64,000 bases of DNA, from positions 3,658,001-3,722,000 of the forward strand of contig NZ_CP107899.1 in NCBI RefSeq assembly GCF_036013915.1, in the 5' to 3' direction. The stretch comes from Streptomyces sp. NBC_00464 (GTDB taxonomy: Bacteria; Actinomycetota; Actinomycetes; Streptomycetales; Streptomycetaceae). The notes beneath the pieces were generated by a model. The model searched no databases and was not told where the DNA came from. It saw only the letters and a list, made by a program, of their open reading frames with translations. The translations under genes and the position numbers were made by a program. Shown here piece after piece: positions 47,078 through 56,732 of this stretch. The number at the start of each line of letters is the position of its first letter. Position 1 is the first letter of the stretch.

Positions 47078-49375
47078 GTGGCCGAGGCGGCAGACATTCA
47101 GGGGATGAGTCCCTCTCCTGCCCGCCGGTGGCTGCGGCGCACCGCCGCAGCGCTCACCGGGGCTCCGCTCGTCGCCGCCCTGCTGGCCGGGTTGGCCGCC
47201 CCGCAGGCGCAGGCCGGCCCGGCGAGCAAGGCTCCGACGGGATCCAGCACCGTCTCGGTGTCCCTGGACACCGTGACGCCGAGCGCCCCAGTGAAGGGGG
47301 ACACGCTCACCGTCTCCGGCACCCTGACCAACAAGGGCAAGGAAGCCGTCACCGACGCGCAGGTCGATCTGCGAGTGGGTCCGCGGCTCTACAGCAGGAC
47401 CGCGATCGACACGGCCGCTCAGCGCACGGGGTATGTCCCGGGGACGGATCCGTATCCCCTCGGGGGCAAGTACACGGTCAAGATCGCCAAGCTCGCTTCG
47501 GGTATCAGCCAGGACTTCACCCTGTCCGTGCCGGTCAGCAAGCTGGACCTCGGCGACGACGGGGTCTACCAACTGGGCGTCTCGCTGTCGGGCCAGACGT
47601 CTCGTGCTCAGTACGACCACGTACTCGGCATCAAGCGGACGTTTCTGCCCTGGCAGAACAAGGACAGTGACTCCAAGACCGGGATCAGCTACCTCTGGCC
47701 GCTGATCGCGTCGGCGCATCTCACTGCGGAGACCGGCTCCGACGAGGAGCAGACCCCGGTGTTCGCCGATGACGGCCTGGCCGCCGAGATCGCCCCCGGC
47801 GGCCGGCTGGAGCGGATGGTGTCGCTCGGCAGCCAGCTGCCCGTGACCTGGGTCGTCGACCCGGATCTGCTCACCAGTGTCGACGCCATGACCAAGAGCT
47901 ATCGCATCAAGTCGGGTGACACCACGGTCGCCGGCACGAACCAGGCCGTGGCCAAGAAGTGGCTCAGCTCGCTGGAAGCGGCCGTGGCCGACGGCAAGGT
48001 CGTCGCGCTGCCCTTCGGGGACCCTGACCTGGCGTCCATCGCACACCGCGGCAAAAACGTGTCGGGCACGCTCAGCCATCTCCAGACGGCCAGCGAGGTC
48101 GCCGGGGTGACCGTGGAGACCATTCTCCACCTGAAGCCCTCGACCGACTTCGCCTGGCCCGTCGACGGTGCGATCGACCCGTCCATCGTGGATGTCGCCA
48201 CCTCGGCCGGCGCCCACAACGTGATCGCCCGCAGTGACAGCCTCCAGGAGACCGCCGGCCTCGCGTACACGCCGACCGCTGCGCGGCCCATCGGCGGCGG
48301 CACCACCGCGGTGGTCTCCGACGCCCGGCTCTCCACGGCCTTCCAGGGCGACATGGCTGAGGCGGGGGACTCCACGCTGGCCGTGCAGAAGTTCCTGGCC
48401 CTCACGCTCGCCCTGTCCGAGCAGGACACGGACAAGGACCGAAGCGTCGTCGTGGCGCCCCAGCGGATGCCGACCATCGCCCAGGCCCAGTCGATGGCCC
48501 GCGCGCTCCACACCCTCGACGACGGGCGCTGGACGCAGTCCCAGACCCTGATGCAGGCCACGGCGGCGAAGCCCGACGCGGAGGCGACCACCACGGTCCC
48601 CCGGACATCCAAGTACCCGAAGAAGCTGCGCAGCCAGGAGCTGCCCACCCAGGCCTTCCAGGACATCAAGTCCACCCAGGCCTCCCTCGACAACTTCCGG
48701 GTCATCCTCACCCAGCCCGAGCGGGTGGTGACCCCCTTCGGCAACGCGATCAACCGCTCCATGTCGACGTCGTGGCGGGGCAAGCCCCTGGAGGCCCAGC
48801 AGTACCGGGACTCGGTGCGCACCTACCTCCAGGGCCTCACCAACGAGGTCCAGCTCATCTCGAAGTCGGATGTCACCCTGTCCGGCCGCAGCGCCACCAT
48901 TCCCGTGACGGTGCAGAACAGACTGCTCCAGGACGTCGAGCACCTGGTACTCCGCCTGAAGTCGGAGAACGCGACGCGTCTTGAGCTGAACGACGGCGGC
49001 GCAGTGGCGGAGCAGCCGATTCTGATCGGCGCCGGCCACAGCCAGTCCGTGAAATTCGACGCAGCGGCCAACATCAACGGTCAGGTCCAGATGACCGCGC
49101 AGCTCTACACGGAGGACGGCAGGCCGTACGGCGAGGAGATGGCGTTCACCGTAAAGGTGTCCGAGCTCACCCCGACCGTGCTGCTCGTGATCGCCGGGGG
49201 GCTCCTGCTCCTCGTTCTCGCCGGCATCCGGATGTATGCACATCGCAAGCGCGCCAACGCGGGCGGCGCGGCGGGCGACGACGGCAGTGAACCCGAGCAG
49301 CCGAGTGACCCGACGCCGGACACCGGTCCCGAAAGCACGAAGCCGCCGGGCACGGGTGAGAAAGTGGACCGTTGA
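47078..49375 (+). CDS. DUF6049 secreted/membrane-anchored protein
   Basis: A 765-residue protein: signal peptide (about 17-45, with AALLAGLAAPQAQA), a large extracellular region, one C-terminal membrane helix (about 705-728) and a charged cytoplasmic tail. It starts with an Ig-like segment (SVSLDTVTPSAPVKGD). The family is found beside murJ in actinobacteria and has no proven role. GTG 47078 follows GAGGGACGG; upstream in-frame starts exist. It lies 49 bp before murJ, so they are probably co-transcribed and may both serve the envelope. Confidence 0.83.
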   Translation: MAEAADIQGMSPSPARRWLRRTAAALTGAPLVAALLAGLAAPQAQAGPASKAPTGSSTVSVSLDTVTPSAPVKGDTLTVSGTLTNKGKEAVTDAQVDLRVGPRLYSRTAIDTAAQRTGYVPGTDPYPLGGKYTVKIAKLASGISQDFTLSVPVSKLDLGDDGVYQLGVSLSGQTSRAQYDHVLGIKRTFLPWQNKDSDSKTGISYLWPLIASAHLTAETGSDEEQTPVFADDGLAAEIAPGGRLERMVSLGSQLPVTWVVDPDLLTSVDAMTKSYRIKSGDTTVAGTNQAVAKKWLSSLEAAVADGKVVALPFGDPDLASIAHRGKNVSGTLSHLQTASEVAGVTVETILHLKPSTDFAWPVDGAIDPSIVDVATSAGAHNVIARSDSLQETAGLAYTPTAARPIGGGTTAVVSDARLSTAFQGDMAEAGDSTLAVQKFLALTLALSEQDTDKDRSVVVAPQRMPTIAQAQSMARALHTLDDGRWTQSQTLMQATAAKPDAEATTTVPRTSKYPKKLRSQELPTQAFQDIKSTQASLDNFRVILTQPERVVTPFGNAINRSMSTSWRGKPLEAQQYRDSVRTYLQGLTNEVQLISKSDVTLSGRSATIPVTVQNRLLQDVEHLVLRLKSENATRLELNDGGAVAEQPILIGAGHSQSVKFDAAANINGQVQMTAQLYTEDGRPYGEEMAFTVKVSELTPTVLLVIAGGLLLLVLAGIRMYAHRKRANAGGAAGDDGSEPEQPSDPTPDTGPESTKPPGTGEKVDR

Positions 49376-49424
49376 GCGATGTCTGTCGTGGCCGGTCGGC
49401 CGGGGACGATGAGGTGGGGTTTCG

Positions 49425-51590
49425 ATGAACGCGCCGTACGACGGTGACCGCGGTCAGGGTACGGGCGGAGCTGGGTCTTCCGGCGGGCCACCGGTGCCGC
49501 CCGGGCCGGAGCAGATGCCCCCGCCCCCCGACCCCTACCTGCAGGCGGCCTACGACTACGACCCCTACCGGTCCCAGGATCTCTCCGCCCAGGATCCGGT
49601 GAGCGAGGCGCTGTACGACCGCGCCGCGCATCCGCCGCCGCCGCCCGGCTACTACCAGCAGCCGCAGCCCCTCTACCAGCAGCCGCCCGCCGCTCAGTAC
49701 CCACCCGACCCCCGGATCTGGGCACAGACCCCGCCCCCCGAACCGGACGGCCCGTCGCGCCTCCTGCCGTACGGGGACGACGCCGCGACCACCCAGTTCG
49801 TGGGCGTGGACGATCTCGTCACCCAGGCGTCGACGAATCGCGAGGAGCCGGACGCGTTCGCCCATCTCTTCCGGGATCAGGAGGGTCCGGCCGGATCCCC
49901 GGCCCCGGACCGGCCCGAGCCGGCCCCCGCTCCCGCCCCCCAGGCGCCGAAGTCCGGCGGTGGCCGGGCGTCCGGTCTGCTGAAGTCCAGCGCCGTCATG
50001 GCCGCCGGCACCCTCGTCTCACGGCTCACCGGTTTCATCCGAAGCCTGGTGATCACCGCCGCGCTCGGTGCCGCTCTCCTCGGCGACAGCTTCACCATCG
50101 CGTACACGCTGCCGACGATGATCTACATCCTCACCGTGGGCGGCGGCCTCAACTCGGTCTTCGTCCCCCAGCTCGTCCGCTCGATGAAGGACGACGAGGA
50201 CGGCGGCGAGGCCTACGCCAACCGGCTGCTGACCCTCGTGATGGTCGCGCTCGGGCTGATCGTCGCCGTAGCGGTCTTCGCGGCACCCTTCCTCATCCGG
50301 CTGATGTCGTCGACGATCGCCGGCGACCCTGCGGCCAACAACGTGGCCACCACCTTCGCCCGGTACTGCCTGCCCACCATCTTCTTCATGGGTGTGCACG
50401 TCGTCATGGGGCAGATCCTCAACGCCCGTGGGAAGTTCGGCGCGATGATGTGGACCCCGGTCCTCAACAACATCGTCATGATCGTCACGTTCGGCCTGTT
50501 CATCTGGGTGTACGGCACTTCGCACGAGTCCCAGATGGGCGTCACGACGATTCCGCCGGAGGGCATCCGGCTGCTGGGCATCGGCACCCTGCTCGGCCTG
50601 GTCGTCCAGGCCCTCGCCATGATCCCGTATCTGCGCGAGGCCGGATTCCGCTTCCGTCCGCGCTTCGACTGGAAGGGCCACGGGCTCGGCAAGACGGTCA
50701 AGCTGGCCAAGTGGACGGTGCTGTTCGTCCTCGCCAACCAGGCCGGTGTGCTGGTCGTCACCCAGCTCGCGACCTCCGCCGGCAAGGCGTCCGGCCAGAA
50801 CGGGGCGGGCTTCCTCGCCTACTCCAACGCACAGCTGATCTGGGGCATGCCGCAGGCGATCATCACCGTCTCGGTCATGGCCGCCCTGCTGCCCCGCATT
50901 TCCCGTGCCGCCCACGACAACGACCCGGGCGCGGTCCGCGACGACATCTCGCAGGGCCTGCGCAACTCGGCGGTGGCCATCGTGCCGGTCGCCTTCACGT
51001 TCCTCGCCCTGGGCGTGCCGATGTGCACCCTGCTCTACGCCTCCAGCGGGCCCGAGGCCGCCCGCTCCATGGGCTTCATCCTGATGGCCTTCGGCCTCGG
51101 CCTGATCCCCTACTCCGTCCAGTACGTGGTGCTGCGAGGGTTCTACGCGTACGAGGACACCCGCACGCCCTTCTACAACACGGTCATCGTCGCCCTGGTC
51201 AACGCGGCCGCCTCCGCCATCTGCTACGTCGTGCTGCCCGCCCAGTGGGCTGTGGTCGGCATGGCTGCCTCGTACGGGCTCGCCTACGCCGTCGGCGTCG
51301 GTATCGCCTGGCGGAGGCTGCGCAACCGGCTGGGCGGCGATCTGGACGGCGCCCACGTGCTGCGCACCTATGCCCGGCTGTGCCTCGCCGCGATCCCGGC
51401 AGCGGTGGTCGGCGGCGGTGTGGGATTCGCCCTTCTCCAGGGGCTGGGCGACGGCGCCGGAGGCTCGCTCATCGCGCTGGTCTGCGGTGGGGTCGTACTG
51501 CTGGGAGTCTTCTTCGTCGCGGCGAAGCGCATGCGGATCGAGGAGATCAACGGCATGGTCGGCATGGTCCGAGGACGGCTCGGCCGCTGA
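49425..51590 (+). CDS. murJ: Lipid II flippase MurJ
   Basis: A 721-residue MVF-family membrane protein. A proline-rich cytoplasmic tail (1-175, PPPPDPYLQAAYDYDPY) is followed by about 14 helices beginning SSAVMAAGTLVSRLTGFIRS, the MurJ signature. It flips lipid II across the membrane. ATG 49425 follows GAGGTGGGG. In mycobacteria the same polypeptide carries a C-terminal pseudokinase; here that function appears to be in the next gene. Confidence 0.95.
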   Translation: MNAPYDGDRGQGTGGAGSSGGPPVPPGPEQMPPPPDPYLQAAYDYDPYRSQDLSAQDPVSEALYDRAAHPPPPPGYYQQPQPLYQQPPAAQYPPDPRIWAQTPPPEPDGPSRLLPYGDDAATTQFVGVDDLVTQASTNREEPDAFAHLFRDQEGPAGSPAPDRPEPAPAPAPQAPKSGGGRASGLLKSSAVMAAGTLVSRLTGFIRSLVITAALGAALLGDSFTIAYTLPTMIYILTVGGGLNSVFVPQLVRSMKDDEDGGEAYANRLLTLVMVALGLIVAVAVFAAPFLIRLMSSTIAGDPAANNVATTFARYCLPTIFFMGVHVVMGQILNARGKFGAMMWTPVLNNIVMIVTFGLFIWVYGTSHESQMGVTTIPPEGIRLLGIGTLLGLVVQALAMIPYLREAGFRFRPRFDWKGHGLGKTVKLAKWTVLFVLANQAGVLVVTQLATSAGKASGQNGAGFLAYSNAQLIWGMPQAIITVSVMAALLPRISRAAHDNDPGAVRDDISQGLRNSAVAIVPVAFTFLALGVPMCTLLYASSGPEAARSMGFILMAFGLGLIPYSVQYVVLRGFYAYEDTRTPFYNTVIVALVNAAASAICYVVLPAQWAVVGMAASYGLAYAVGVGIAWRRLRNRLGGDLDGAHVLRTYARLCLAAIPAAVVGGGVGFALLQGLGDGAGGSLIALVCGGVVLLGVFFVAAKRMRIEEINGMVGMVRGRLGR

Positions 51591-51718
51591 GGATCACCCG
51601 CCCGCACAACCATCGCCGGTCTCCGCGTGTCGTGCATAGCGCCGGAGTGTGGGCACAATTGGCGTGACTGTGCGGGGCTGGCTGGCATCGCCCAACGGAT
51701 GGGGAGGCAGGAACGACG

Positions 51719-53437
51719 GTGGCGGAACGTAGCACGGCTGCCGTCGACGTGGCCGACAACAGTGGCGACGAGCCGCTGGCCGCGAAGGCGGACGAGGCCA
51801 CGAGCGACGGTACGGCAGAAGCTCAGGATTCAACGGGTACAGACCCTCAGGACACGGAGAACGAGCCGAGCGGCTCCGAAACCGCTGTGCCGACCCCTGA
51901 TCTGCACAGCGGTCACAAGCTTGCCGGGCGCTACCGGCTCGAGGAGTGCGTCACCCGTCTGGACGGGTTCAGCAGTTGGCGTGCCGTCGACGAGAAACTG
52001 CGCCGTGCGGTGGGTGTACATCTCCTGCCCGCAGACCATCCGCGGGCCCGATCCGTGCTGGCCGCGGCCCGCTCCTCCGCACTGCTCGGCGACCCCCGCT
52101 TCGTGCAGGTCCTCGACGCCGTGGAGGAGAACGATCTCGTCTACGTCGTCCACGAGTGGCTTCCCGACGCCACCGAGCTCACCGCTCTCCTGGGCGCGGG
52201 GCCGATGGACGCTCACGACGCGTACCAGCTCGTCAGTCAGATCTCCCAGGCCATGGCGGCCGCACATCGTGAGGGACTGGCCCATCTGAGGCTCACGCCC
52301 GGAGCGGTGCTGCGCAGTTCCTCGGGGCAGTACCGCATCCGCGGCCTCGCGGTGAACGCCGCGCTGCGGGGGATCACCTCCGCAGGACCGCAGCGCGCCG
52401 ACACCGAGGCGATCGGTGCCCTTCTGTACGCCGCGCTCACCCAGCGCTGGCCCTACGAGAGCGATGCCTACGGCCTCACAGGGCTCCCCAAGGGCGTGGG
52501 CCTGATCGCACCCGACCAGGTGCGGGCAGGCGTCCACCGCGGTCTCTCCGAGATCGCCATGCGGGCCCTCGCCAACGACGGAGCCACAGCCTCCCGCCAG
52601 GAACAGCCGTGCACCACCCCGGACGAGCTCGCCAAGGCCGTTGCGGCGATGCCGCGCATCCGCCCGCCCGAGCCCACATTCACCGCACCGCCCGAGTACC
52701 AGCGGACCACGTACCAGCAGGGCACCTACGGGCGCCCGGCCGGGCCCGGGGCCGGTGTGCCCCAACCCGTGCCCGCGGTGCCTCCCGCGCCTCTCCAGAG
52801 CCGCACGGGGAAGGCCCTGAAGTGGGCCGTGTCCGCGCTGCTCATCGCCGCGCTGGGCCTTGGCAGCTGGCAGCTCGCGGAGACGCTTCTCGACCGCGAC
52901 AACAGCTCGGGGGACCCGGGGACCACGCAGACCGACCCGGAGAACGGCGACAAGCCGAAGTCCCGGCCTGCCGCGCCGCTGCGGATCACCAATGCTGCGG
53001 AGTTCATGCCCAGCGGCTCGGGCATAAGCCAGGACGAGGCACCGAACGCCGTCGACGGCAAGCCGGGCACCTCATGGATCACTCCGCGCTACCTGGGGTT
53101 CCCGAATTTCGGCAACTATCCGAACCGCAAGGACGGCAGCGGGATAGTCGTAGACCTCGGCAGCGTGAAAGACGTGTCCGGCATCGACGTGACCATGTAC
53201 CGCAGTGGACAGAAGGCTGAGGTTCTGGCAGCCGCCGAGAACGCCTCCGCACCGTCGTCCCTCTCGGACTTCCCTCAGCGCCTCACCCAGCTGGGAACGA
53301 CGGGAAGCAGTCTCAAGGAGACGCTCGCCGAGCCGGTGCGAACCCGCTACCTCCTGATCCACATCACGGAACTTCCCCAGGACGACACCGGCAGCGGATA
53401 TCGCGGAGGTATTTCGGAGATCTCCGTTCTCGGCTGA
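51719..53437 (+). CDS. Kinase-like (pseudokinase) membrane protein
   Basis: A 572-residue protein. After an acidic tail (1-60) a protein-kinase-like fold spans about 68-310, but the catalytic loop reads HREGLAHLRLTPGAVL, lacking the HRD aspartate, and DFG is absent, so it should be inactive. A Pro-rich linker leads to one membrane helix (about 365-385). The extracellular C-terminal part (about 420-570: AVDGKPGTSWIT, VVDLGSVKDVSGIDVTMYR) looks like a discoidin/F5-8C carbohydrate-binding domain. GTG 51719 is used. It follows murJ by 128 bp. Confidence 0.85.
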   Translation: MAERSTAAVDVADNSGDEPLAAKADEATSDGTAEAQDSTGTDPQDTENEPSGSETAVPTPDLHSGHKLAGRYRLEECVTRLDGFSSWRAVDEKLRRAVGVHLLPADHPRARSVLAAARSSALLGDPRFVQVLDAVEENDLVYVVHEWLPDATELTALLGAGPMDAHDAYQLVSQISQAMAAAHREGLAHLRLTPGAVLRSSSGQYRIRGLAVNAALRGITSAGPQRADTEAIGALLYAALTQRWPYESDAYGLTGLPKGVGLIAPDQVRAGVHRGLSEIAMRALANDGATASRQEQPCTTPDELAKAVAAMPRIRPPEPTFTAPPEYQRTTYQQGTYGRPAGPGAGVPQPVPAVPPAPLQSRTGKALKWAVSALLIAALGLGSWQLAETLLDRDNSSGDPGTTQTDPENGDKPKSRPAAPLRITNAAEFMPSGSGISQDEAPNAVDGKPGTSWITPRYLGFPNFGNYPNRKDGSGIVVDLGSVKDVSGIDVTMYRSGQKAEVLAAAENASAPSSLSDFPQRLTQLGTTGSSLKETLAEPVRTRYLLIHITELPQDDTGSGYRGGISEISVLG

Positions 53438-53509
53438 CCGGCCCTCCCCCTCCCCACCTGAACCGTGATAGACAGACGGACCTTGATTCAGAGAGGGAGG
53501 GAGGGGGAG

Positions 53510-54214
53510 GTGGCCGCCGAGCCGTCCGGAGAACTCAGCGACTCAGACCTCCTCGCTCGCCATGTAGCCGGTGAACCGGACGCCTTCGGTGAGCTCGTAC
53601 GCCGGCATCGCGACCGGCTGTGGGCCGTGGCGCTGCGGACCCTGGGCGACCGTGAGGAAGCGGCCGATGCCGTACAGGACGCGCTGATCTCCGCCTTCCG
53701 CGCCGCCCACACCTTCCGCGGCCAGTCCGCCGTCACGACCTGGCTGCACCGCATCACGGTTAACGCCTGCCTCGACCGAATCCGCAAAGCCTCCTCCCGG
53801 AAGACCGCACCGGTCGACGACCCCGAGCGGTTCGACCAGCTCCTGGAGCCGCACGAGTCCGCCGAGGCACCAGCCGAACGTCAGGACCTCCACCGCGAGC
53901 TGCTCGCGGCCCTGGCCACCCTCCCCGCCGAACAACGCGCCGCTCTCGTCCTCGTCGACATGCAGGGGTACCCGGTGGCGGAGGCGGCCCGCATCCTCGA
54001 TGTCCCGGTCGGCACCGTGAAGAGCCGCTGTGCGCGGGGACGCACCAGGCTGGCCCCTCAGCTCACCCATCTCCGCAGCGAGAGCGGCGGCAGTAAGGCG
54101 CCGAAGACGGAAGGGAACCGGACGCCGAGAGCATCCGTCCCACCGGCGGCGGGACCAAGAGATGCAGAGACGAGCGATCCAGCGGCAGCGAAGGGCGGAG
54201 GTGGACGCGCATGA
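53510..54214 (+). CDS. sigM: ECF RNA polymerase sigma factor SigM
   Basis: A 234-residue ECF sigma factor. Region 2 is ELVRRHRDRLWAVALRTLGD with DAVQDALISAFRAAHTFRG (about 28-80); region 4 is LPAEQRAALVLVDMQGYPVA (about 140-160) with VPVGTVKSRCARGRTRL. GTG 53510 follows GAGGGAGG by 9 bases; upstream in-frame starts would add up to 15 residues. It overlaps the anti-sigma gene by 4 bp (ATGA). Family and position match SigM of S. coelicolor. Confidence 0.92.
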   Translation: MAAEPSGELSDSDLLARHVAGEPDAFGELVRRHRDRLWAVALRTLGDREEAADAVQDALISAFRAAHTFRGQSAVTTWLHRITVNACLDRIRKASSRKTAPVDDPERFDQLLEPHESAEAPAERQDLHRELLAALATLPAEQRAALVLVDMQGYPVAEAARILDVPVGTVKSRCARGRTRLAPQLTHLRSESGGSKAPKTEGNRTPRASVPPAAGPRDAETSDPAAAKGGGGRA

Positions 54215-55143
54215 CACCAACGACCGATACAACCCAGCACCCGGACGTCTCGGAGATCTCCGACCTCACCGAGGGCCTGCTCACCCCCTCCCGCACGGCT
54301 GACGTCCAGCGCCACGTAGCCGGCTGCGAGCTCTGCGCCGACGTCCACACCTCGCTGGAGGAGATCCGCAGTCTGCTCGGCGCTCTGCCCGTCCCGGAGC
54401 CCATGCCTTCCGACATTGCGGATCGCATCGACGCCGCACTCATGGAGGAAGCCCGCTCCGCCCGCGAGGCGCCGGAGGCGACCGATGTTTCACGTGAAAC
54501 GGCATCCGCTGCACCTTCCCCGGAACTCTCGGACCGCCCCGCCGGACACTCACGTGCGGCAACTGGTCCCGGTCGGCGCCCTGCGCGACGGCGACGGCGC
54601 ACTGCGGTGCTCGGCGCCACTCTCGGAGCCGCCCTGGTCGGCGTGAGTATCTTCCTGCTGCAGAACCTCCAGCTGTCCGGGAGCAGCGACGACAGCGGTG
54701 CTATGGACCGGAGCGCCGCTCTTTCGAAGACCGGCTCGGACACGTTCGCCCAGTCCACGCTGGAAGACCGGGTCCACAGCCTCCTGGGCTCTCGCACAGA
54801 CGCTGCCAGCCCCCAGGACTCCAGCGGAGAGGTACAGAACCCGTCGTCCGACACCAAGTCCTCGTCGGAATCCGCGCCCTCCAAGTCCGCATCACCCCAG
54901 AACCCGCTCCGCGCTCCGACCGTGACGGTGCCTTCCTGTGTCGAGCAGGGCATCGGCCGGAGCACCGCCGCCCTCGCCATGGAGCGGGGCACCTACAAAG
55001 GTGCCGATGCCTTCCTCGTCGTGCTGCCGCACCCCACGGACACGAGCAGGGTCCAGGCCTACGTCGTCGACGCGGCATGTGTCGGTGCCGAGCCCGCGGT
55101 CAAGGGAAAGCTCCTGCTGACGCACGCCTACGCGCGCCCCTGA
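54211..55143 (+). CDS. Anti-sigma factor with zinc-binding (ZAS) motif
   Basis: A 310-residue membrane protein. The cytoplasmic ZAS domain has HVAGCELC (H35, C39, C42), the HxxxCxxC motif of zinc anti-sigma factors. A membrane helix spans about 131-152 and the extracellular C-terminal half is Ser-rich. It overlaps sigM by 4 bp and should hold SigM until an envelope or redox signal. A parS site is embedded in the linker, encoding VSRET at residues 93-97. Confidence 0.9.
   Translation: MTPTTDTTQHPDVSEISDLTEGLLTPSRTADVQRHVAGCELCADVHTSLEEIRSLLGALPVPEPMPSDIADRIDAALMEEARSAREAPEATDVSRETASAAPSPELSDRPAGHSRAATGPGRRPARRRRRTAVLGATLGAALVGVSIFLLQNLQLSGSSDDSGAMDRSAALSKTGSDTFAQSTLEDRVHSLLGSRTDAASPQDSSGEVQNPSSDTKSSSESAPSKSASPQNPLRAPTVTVPSCVEQGIGRSTAALAMERGTYKGADAFLVVLPHPTDTSRVQAYVVDAACVGAEPAVKGKLLLTHAYARP
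54487..54500. other. parS: parS site inside the anti-sigma gene
   Basis: Perfect GTTTCACGTGAAAC within coding sequence, in a disordered linker between the ZAS domain and the membrane helix. Confidence 0.93.
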
Positions 55144-55173
55144 GAATCCCGCCGGATGCTGCCCCGGCACGTC

Positions 55174-55200
55174 GGGAATGCATCCCCCGTAGGATCCGTT
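55174..55200 (+). promoter_or_regulatory. Sigma-R-type promoter of trxBA
   Basis: GGGAAT - 18 bp - GTT (55174-55179 and 55198-55200) matches the sigma-R consensus (GGAAT-N18/19-GTT), about 75 bp before trxB. In S. coelicolor trxBA is a sigma-R target induced by thiol oxidation. Confidence 0.88.
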
Positions 55201-55276
55201 GGGTGGGGTGAGAGTCGTTGAACCGACCCCAGTAGGCGTGGACAGTAGGCAGTCTGCAGAGACGAGGAAGAAACCC

Positions 55277-56239
55277 GTGAGTGACGTGCGTAATGTGATC
55301 ATCATCGGCTCCGGCCCCGCGGGCTACACAGCCGCCCTGTACACCGCGCGCGCCTCGCTGAAGCCGCTGGTGTTCGAGGGCGCAGTCACCGCCGGTGGCG
55401 CGCTGATGAACACCACTGACGTGGAGAACTTCCCCGGTTTCCAGGACGGCATCATGGGCCCGGACCTCATGGACAACATGCGCGCCCAGGCCGAGCGTTT
55501 CGGCGCCGAGCTCATCCCGGACGACGTGATCTCCGTGGACCTCACCGGTGACATCAAGACGGTCACCGACACCGCCGGCACGGTTCACCGCGCCAAGGCC
55601 GTCATCGTCACCACGGGCTCGCAGCACCGCAAGCTCGGCCTGCCCAACGAGGACGCCCTTTCAGGACGTGGTGTTTCCTGGTGCGCGACCTGCGACGGCT
55701 TCTTCTTCAAGGACCAGGACATCGCCGTGGTCGGCGGCGGCGACACCGCGATGGAAGAGGCCACGTTCCTCTCCCGATTCGCCAAGTCGGTCACCATCGT
55801 CCACCGCCGTGACTCCCTGCGCGCCTCCAAGGCCATGCAGGACCGCGCGTTCGCCGACCCGAAGATCAAGTTCGCCTGGGACAGCGAGGTCGCCGGTGTG
55901 CAGGGCGAGCAGAAGCTCTCCGGTCTGACCCTGCGCAACACCAAGACCGGTGAGACGTCCGAGCTCCCCGTGACCGGCCTGTTCATCGCCGTCGGCCACG
56001 ACCCGCGCACCGAGCTCTTCAAGGGCCAGCTCGACCTCGACGACGAGGGCTACCTCAAGGTCGCCGCTCCCTCGACGCGCACCAACCTCACCGGTGTCTT
56101 CGGTGCGGGCGACGTCGTCGACCACACCTACCGGCAGGCCATCACCGCTGCCGGCACCGGCTGCTCCGCCGCTCTCGACGCCGAGCGCTTCCTGGCCGCG
56201 CTCGCCGACGACGAGAAGGCCGCAGCAGCCACCGTCTGA
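55277..56239 (+). CDS. trxB: Thioredoxin reductase
   Basis: A 320-residue flavoprotein. FAD-binding GSGPAGY (11-17), the redox pair C136/C139 in WCATCDG, NADPH-binding [10 protein letters not shown], and the C-terminal [20 protein letters not shown] are all present. It reduces thioredoxin with NADPH. The start is GTG 55277. It lies 42 bp before trxA and behind a sigma-R promoter. Confidence 0.97.
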   Translation: MSDVRNVIIIGSGPAGYTAALYTARASLKPLVFEGAVTAGGALMNTTDVENFPGFQDGIMGPDLMDNMRAQAERFGAELIPDDVISVDLTGDIKTVTDTAGTVHRAKAVIVTTGSQHRKLGLPNEDALSGRGVSWCATCDGFFFKDQDIAVVGGGDTAMEEATFLSRFAKSVTIVHRRDSLRASKAMQDRAFADPKIKFAWDSEVAGVQGEQKLSGLTLRNTKTGETSELPVTGLFIAVGHDPRTELFKGQLDLDDEGYLKVAAPSTRTNLTGVFGAGDVVDHTYRQAITAAGTGCSAALDAERFLAALADDEKAAAATV

Positions 56240-56281
56240 TCCACGCCTCACCCCACACCCCGCGAAGTTAAGGAGGCCGCC

Positions 56282-56611
56282 GTGGCCGGCGCCCTGAAGA
56301 ACGTGACCGACGACTCTTTCGACGAGGTCGTCCTGAAGAGCGACAAGCCCGTGCTGGTGGACTTCTGGGCTGCCTGGTGCGGCCCGTGCCGTCAGATCGC
56401 CCCCTCCCTGGAGGCAATCGCGGCCGAGCACGGCGAGATCGAGATCGTCAAGCTCAACATTGACGAGAACCCGGCCACCGCTGCGAAGTACGGCGTCATG
56501 TCCATCCCGACGCTGAACGTCTACCAGGGTGGCGAGGTCGCCAAGACCATCGTCGGTGCCAAGCCGAAGGCCGCGATCCTCCGCGACCTCGAAGGCTTCA
56601 TCACCGAATAA
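56282..56611 (+). CDS. trxA: Thioredoxin
   Basis: A 109-residue thioredoxin with the active site W32-C33-G-P-C36 (FWAAWCGPCRQIAP) and the cis-proline segment SIPTLNVY. The start is GTG 56282 after AAGGAGG. It forms an operon with trxB and is followed by a parS site and a terminator. Confidence 0.98.
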   Translation: MAGALKNVTDDSFDEVVLKSDKPVLVDFWAAWCGPCRQIAPSLEAIAAEHGEIEIVKLNIDENPATAAKYGVMSIPTLNVYQGGEVAKTIVGAKPKAAILRDLEGFITE

Positions 56612-56631
56612 GGCAGGACAGCAGTCCCGCT

Positions 56632-56645
56632 GTTTCACGTGAAAC
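56632..56645. other. parS: parS site after trxA
   Basis: Perfect GTTTCACGTGAAAC in the trxA-acetyltransferase spacer, just before the terminator. A GTGAAAC half-site follows about 10 bp later. Confidence 0.93.
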
Positions 56646-56676
56646 ATGAAGCGTGAAACGTGAGCAGTGAAGAACG

Positions 56677-56710
56677 AAACGGGTCCACCCCTCAGGGGAT
56701 GGACCCGTTT
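56677..56710. terminator. Bidirectional terminator between trxA and the acetyltransferase gene
   Basis: Outer 11-bp stem AAACGGGTCCA / TGGACCCGTTT with an inner CCCC - TCA - GGGG hairpin. T and A runs flank it on both sides, serving both convergent genes. Confidence 0.88.
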
Positions 56711-56732
56711 TGCGTTCCTGGCCATGCACCGC

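Noticed and set aside
46880..49243. 787-codon open frame opposite the DUF6049 gene
   Set aside because: Antisense shadow typical of high-GC codon bias; the plus-strand frame has signal peptide, domains and a membrane helix.
56647..56661. Possible further parS after the trxA parS (GCGTGAAACGTG)
   Set aside because: Only a half-site matches; the left arm is lost.
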